33,522 nucleotides of DNA from Rubripirellula sp. (lineage in GTDB: Bacteria; Planctomycetota; Planctomycetia; Pirellulales; Pirellulaceae). Both the position numbers and the translations under genes were made by a program. Within the stretch, counting starts at the first letter, position 1, and every line of letters begins with the position of its first letter. The notes under the pieces were generated by a model that saw only the letters and a list, made by a program, of their open reading frames with translations, searched no databases and was not told the DNA's origin. Where the stretch lies: contig JAKMEW010000548.1 in assembly GCA_022425745.1 (NCBI GenBank), positions 1 to 33,522 of the forward strand, in the 5' to 3' direction. Shown here piece by piece: positions 31,141-33,522 of this stretch.

Positions 31141-32409
31141 TCAGCCTTTAAAGTCGAGCCCGCTCATTGTGCCTCGCGTGTCTGCGAATGAATCAACTTC
31201 GAGACCTAACTGCTGCAGAATCGTCACGTAAAGTTTTGGTAGCGGGTAGTTGTTTTGTTGATCAAAAGGCAAGTGCTTCTGATGTCGATAACTACCACCA
31301 GCAAGTAACACTGGCATGTTGTTGGTGTCGTGGCTGCTTGCGTTTCCTAGGTTGGATCCGAAAAGCACGGTCGTCTCATCGAGGAGAGAGGAGTCACCTG
31401 ACTTTGAAACTTTAAGCTTGCCTAGAAACTCTCCGAACACTTTGATGATCTCAGACTCTACGATGGTGAGCTGTTCGATCTTGGAGGGTTCTTTCCCATG
31501 ATGGCTCAGCATGTGATAGTCGGTGTTGACGCCAGGAATGGTGGGCACCGCATTCATGCCCGTTTCATAGTAGGTGATGAATCGCGTTGAATCGGTCTCC
31601 AATGCCAAATGCATCATGTCGTACATTTGACGAGTACGTTCGAGGATTTTCTTTCTGTCTGGTTCGTCTCGTGGTTCTTTGGTGTCAACGACTGGTTTTG
31701 GGCGGTACTCCCATTCCTGTGCTTTGGTTAACCGAGACTCCGCTTCACGCACGGCTTGAAAGTATTGATCCAGCTTTTGGCGGTCCCTGCTACCAAGGCG
31801 AGGTTGCATCTGCTTTGCTTGCTCACTGACAACGTCCAGAACGCTTCGCCCGTCTTTGAGGCGCTGAATCTGGTTTTTCTTCTCTTCCGGTTTTCCTTCG
31901 AGGAAAAGCTTTTGGAAAATACGAGAAGGCCGCACCTCGGTAGGTACTTCTACACCAGCGCGTGACCACGACAGGCCAGGACCAGAACTCGATAGCGAGA
32001 GTGAGGCAAAGCGTGTTTCTACGCCCAGTTGCTCCGCGGCGAACTGGTCGATGGAGATGCTGTTCTGAAAGCCAGCACTGTTGGGATGTTTAGCTGCTGT
32101 TAAAAACGATTTACCGGATGCGTGTCCCCCACTTACTCCAGGGTGCGACGTGCCGGAAATAAAAGTGTACTGATCTTCGAATGGTTGAAGTAGTTTAAGA
32201 TAGGTGGACGATTGATAGGAGCCCTGACCATCGGTTGTCGGAACGATATTGGGTGTGTGTAGGCCGAGGCCCAGATTGATCGCAACAAGACGACGCGCCG
32301 GTGAACTACCTGGACTTCGTGATTCAGCACGCGCGATATCGAGCATCGGTAGTGCCAAACCTACGCCGGTGCCACGCAGGAAGTATCGACGATTGAGTTG
32401 TTTTTTCAT
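31141..32409 (-). CDS. DUF1552 family protein, Tat-exported
   Basis: A 422-residue DUF1552 (PF07586) protein. The ATG at 32409 starts one base after the stop of the upstream gene, with GGGAG at the end of that gene as ribosome-binding site. A Tat motif opens the protein (LNRRYFLRGTGVGLALPMLD). Family features are INLGLGLHTPNIVPTT, LQPFEDQYTFISGTSHPGVS, GHASGKSFLTAA, SIDQFAAEQLG, LSLSSSGPGLSWSRAGVEVP and VLFGSNLGNASSHDTNNMPV. DUF1552 is distantly similar in plan to DUF1501 and always travels with DUF1592/1588/1585 proteins in planctomycetes and verrucomicrobia. No reaction is established. It is the downstream member of its pair, as DUF1501 is in the other pairs. Confidence 0.94.
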   Translation of the reverse strand: MKKQLNRRYFLRGTGVGLALPMLDIARAESRSPGSSPARRLVAINLGLGLHTPNIVPTTDGQGSYQSSTYLKLLQPFEDQYTFISGTSHPGVSGGHASGKSFLTAAKHPNSAGFQNSISIDQFAAEQLGVETRFASLSLSSSGPGLSWSRAGVEVPTEVRPSRIFQKLFLEGKPEEKKNQIQRLKDGRSVLDVVSEQAKQMQPRLGSRDRQKLDQYFQAVREAESRLTKAQEWEYRPKPVVDTKEPRDEPDRKKILERTRQMYDMMHLALETDSTRFITYYETGMNAVPTIPGVNTDYHMLSHHGKEPSKIEQLTIVESEIIKVFGEFLGKLKVSKSGDSSLLDETTVLFGSNLGNASSHDTNNMPVLLAGGSYRHQKHLPFDQQNNYPLPKLYVTILQQLGLEVDSFADTRGTMSGLDFKG

Positions 32410-32410
32410 C

Positions 32411-33522
32411 TCAAGGCTCCCTGAATAGATCGCTCAATACGATATTTTGAATGAGTGTTCGGAGTCCATTGCCGTTGGCTAAGGTCTCCTTGGTGATGGA
32501 TTCAATGTCTTCTCGATCTGAAAAGCTTAGTCTGCGCCCAAGTGCATAGGTTAACAGTTGCTTGGTAACACTTCGCGTAATGGTCTCTTCGTTTTCAAGA
32601 AGTAATTCTTTGAAGGAGCGAATGTCATCGAAGCGGTCACCGCTTTCGGTGGTGCCGGAGGCATCGACGGGTAAGCCGTAGCGATATCTAATCCATGCAA
32701 ACGTGTGCGGATCTTGGGGAAATGACGGACGTTCACCTCCACCAAGAGTACGATACCGATCTCGCCAGCCACCGATCGGGTCGAAGTTTTCTAGTGCGAA
32801 TCCGGGAGGGTCTATCCACTGATGACAGGAGGAACATGACGGATCGCTTCGGTGACGTTCCAACTGCTGACGCACTGTTACCGCTCCGCGGATATCCGGT
32901 TCTACGGCAGCCACACCCGATGGAGGAGGTGGCGTGGGGCGATCGAGGAACCGCTCGAGGACCCAAGCTCCACGAGTGACGGGAGAAGTGTTTGATCCGT
33001 TCGCAGTGACTTTCAGGATACTACCTTGTGTCAAGAATCCACCACGGACGCTTTCCGCAGCGAGTTCTACCTTACGCATCTCTAAGCCGTGGACTTGCTC
33101 GATTCCGTAATGCTCGGCAAGCCGTTGATTGACGAAGGTGTAGTCTGAGTCAATGCACTCCTTGAGACTCCGGTTCTGTTCAAGCATGTATTGAAAATAC
33201 ATTCTGGTCTCATCAATCATTGATTGGCGTAGAAGTTCATCGAATTCGGGGTACAGCTCGGCATCTGGCGAAGTGAAGTCGATGTTGCGGAGTCCAAGCC
33301 ATTGGCCTGCGAAGTTTTCCGTCAATGCGGAAGCTCGGTCATCCCGAAGCATTCTTTCGACTTGTGAGAGCAGTATGGAGGGTTCGCTGAGTTCACCGCT
33401 CGCCGCTAGTTTCATCAGTTCTGAGTCCGGCACCGAGGACCAAAGGAAGTAGGAGAGACGCGAAGCGAGTGCGATCGGAGTGATCCCGCGTTCTGATTGT
33501 GTTTCTTGTGAGTTTGTTCCAT
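32411..33522 (-). CDS. DUF1592/DUF1588/DUF1585 protein, C-terminal part (runs off window)
   Basis: The frame is open from the window edge to a TGA at 32411, covering about 370 C-terminal residues. The edge reads ITPIALASRLSYFLWSSVPD, a hallmark of DUF1592 (PF07631). Next comes DUF1588 (PF07627), with FLTQGSILKVTANGSNTSPV and RGAWVLERFLDRPTPPPPSG, a CxxCH motif in CSSCHQWIDPPGFALENFD, and then DUF1585 (PF07624), with LTYALGRRLSFSDREDI and a last IVLSDLFREP. Full proteins normally carry an N-terminal cytochrome domain, which would lie outside the window. Despite unrelated DUF numbers, its tail (RTLIQNIVLSDLF) resembles that of DUF1553 proteins. It overlaps nothing and leaves a single base before the DUF1552 start. 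Confidence 0.93.
   Translation of the reverse strand, partial: GTNSQETQSERGITPIALASRLSYFLWSSVPDSELMKLAASGELSEPSILLSQVERMLRDDRASALTENFAGQWLGLRNIDFTSPDAELYPEFDELLRQSMIDETRMYFQYMLEQNRSLKECIDSDYTFVNQRLAEHYGIEQVHGLEMRKVELAAESVRGGFLTQGSILKVTANGSNTSPVTRGAWVLERFLDRPTPPPPSGVAAVEPDIRGAVTVRQQLERHRSDPSCSSCHQWIDPPGFALENFDPIGGWRDRYRTLGGGERPSFPQDPHTFAWIRYRYGLPVDASGTTESGDRFDDIRSFKELLLENEETITRSVTKQLLTYALGRRLSFSDREDIESITKETLANGNGLRTLIQNIVLSDLFREP

Noticed and set aside
1-33522. tRNA, rRNA, insertion sequence, integrase, phage and toxin-antitoxin genes
   Set aside because: None was recognised on either strand; intergenic spaces are mostly under 160 bases and hold no cloverleaf or transposase-like frame.

Overview
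The window looks like chromosomal DNA from a planctomycete, most likely a Pirellulaceae-type (Rhodopirellula-like, often marine) bacterium. The family content points there: three DUF1549/DUF1553 proteins, three DUF1501 proteins, a DUF1552 plus DUF1592/1588/1585 pair, CxxCH (heme c type) motifs in surface proteins, several type I sulfatases and DUF1080 proteins. The genus cannot be fixed from the sequence alone. No tRNA, rRNA, CRISPR array, transposase, integrase or phage gene was seen.

Layout. (1) Minus strand, 7403 down to 1: M20 metallopeptidase, amidohydrolase-2, a SecDF-P1-head/DUF1080 fusion, a sulfatase with an altered active-site motif, a short-form DUF1549/DUF1553 protein and the N-terminal part of a DUF1501 protein. 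(2) Plus strand, 7685-13826: long-form PSCyt1-DUF1549-DUF1553 protein, DUF1501 protein, PhoD-like phosphatase/phosphodiesterase. (3) Minus strand, 16999 down to 13823: two sulfatases; the second converges on phoD with a 4-nt stop-codon overlap. (4) Plus strand, 17452-31115: small DUF1080 protein closed by a good intrinsic terminator, GH33-type sialidase, then a tightly packed series of DUF1549/DUF1553, DUF1501, a seven-bladed WD40-like protein, a 1021-aa protein with six CxxCH motifs, and a dehydrogenase-like beta-propeller, followed by an NHL-type propeller and a Tat-exported Gfo/Idh/MocA oxidoreductase. (5) Minus strand, 33522 down to 31141: C-terminal part of a DUF1592/1588/1585 protein and a DUF1552 protein.

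How it may fit together (inference). Nearly every product carries a Sec or Tat signal, so this is an extracytoplasmic catabolic region. Sulfatases and a sialidase would strip sulfate and sialic acid from complex glycans. The Gfo/Idh oxidoreductase and DUF1080 proteins fit a 3-keto-glycoside route: C3 oxidation followed by cleavage of the keto-glycoside. The heme-motif proteins and the propeller would pass electrons from sugar oxidation. The DUF1549-DUF1501 or DUF1592-DUF1552 two-gene module occurs four times in 33 kb, in two recognisable sublineages.

The most unusual items are the SecDF-P1-head/DUF1080 fusion, the hexaheme plus propeller gene pair inside a five-gene series, the sulfatase whose C-x-P-S-R motif reads C-R-P-S-L, and a structured 452-bp divergent control region at 17000-17451.
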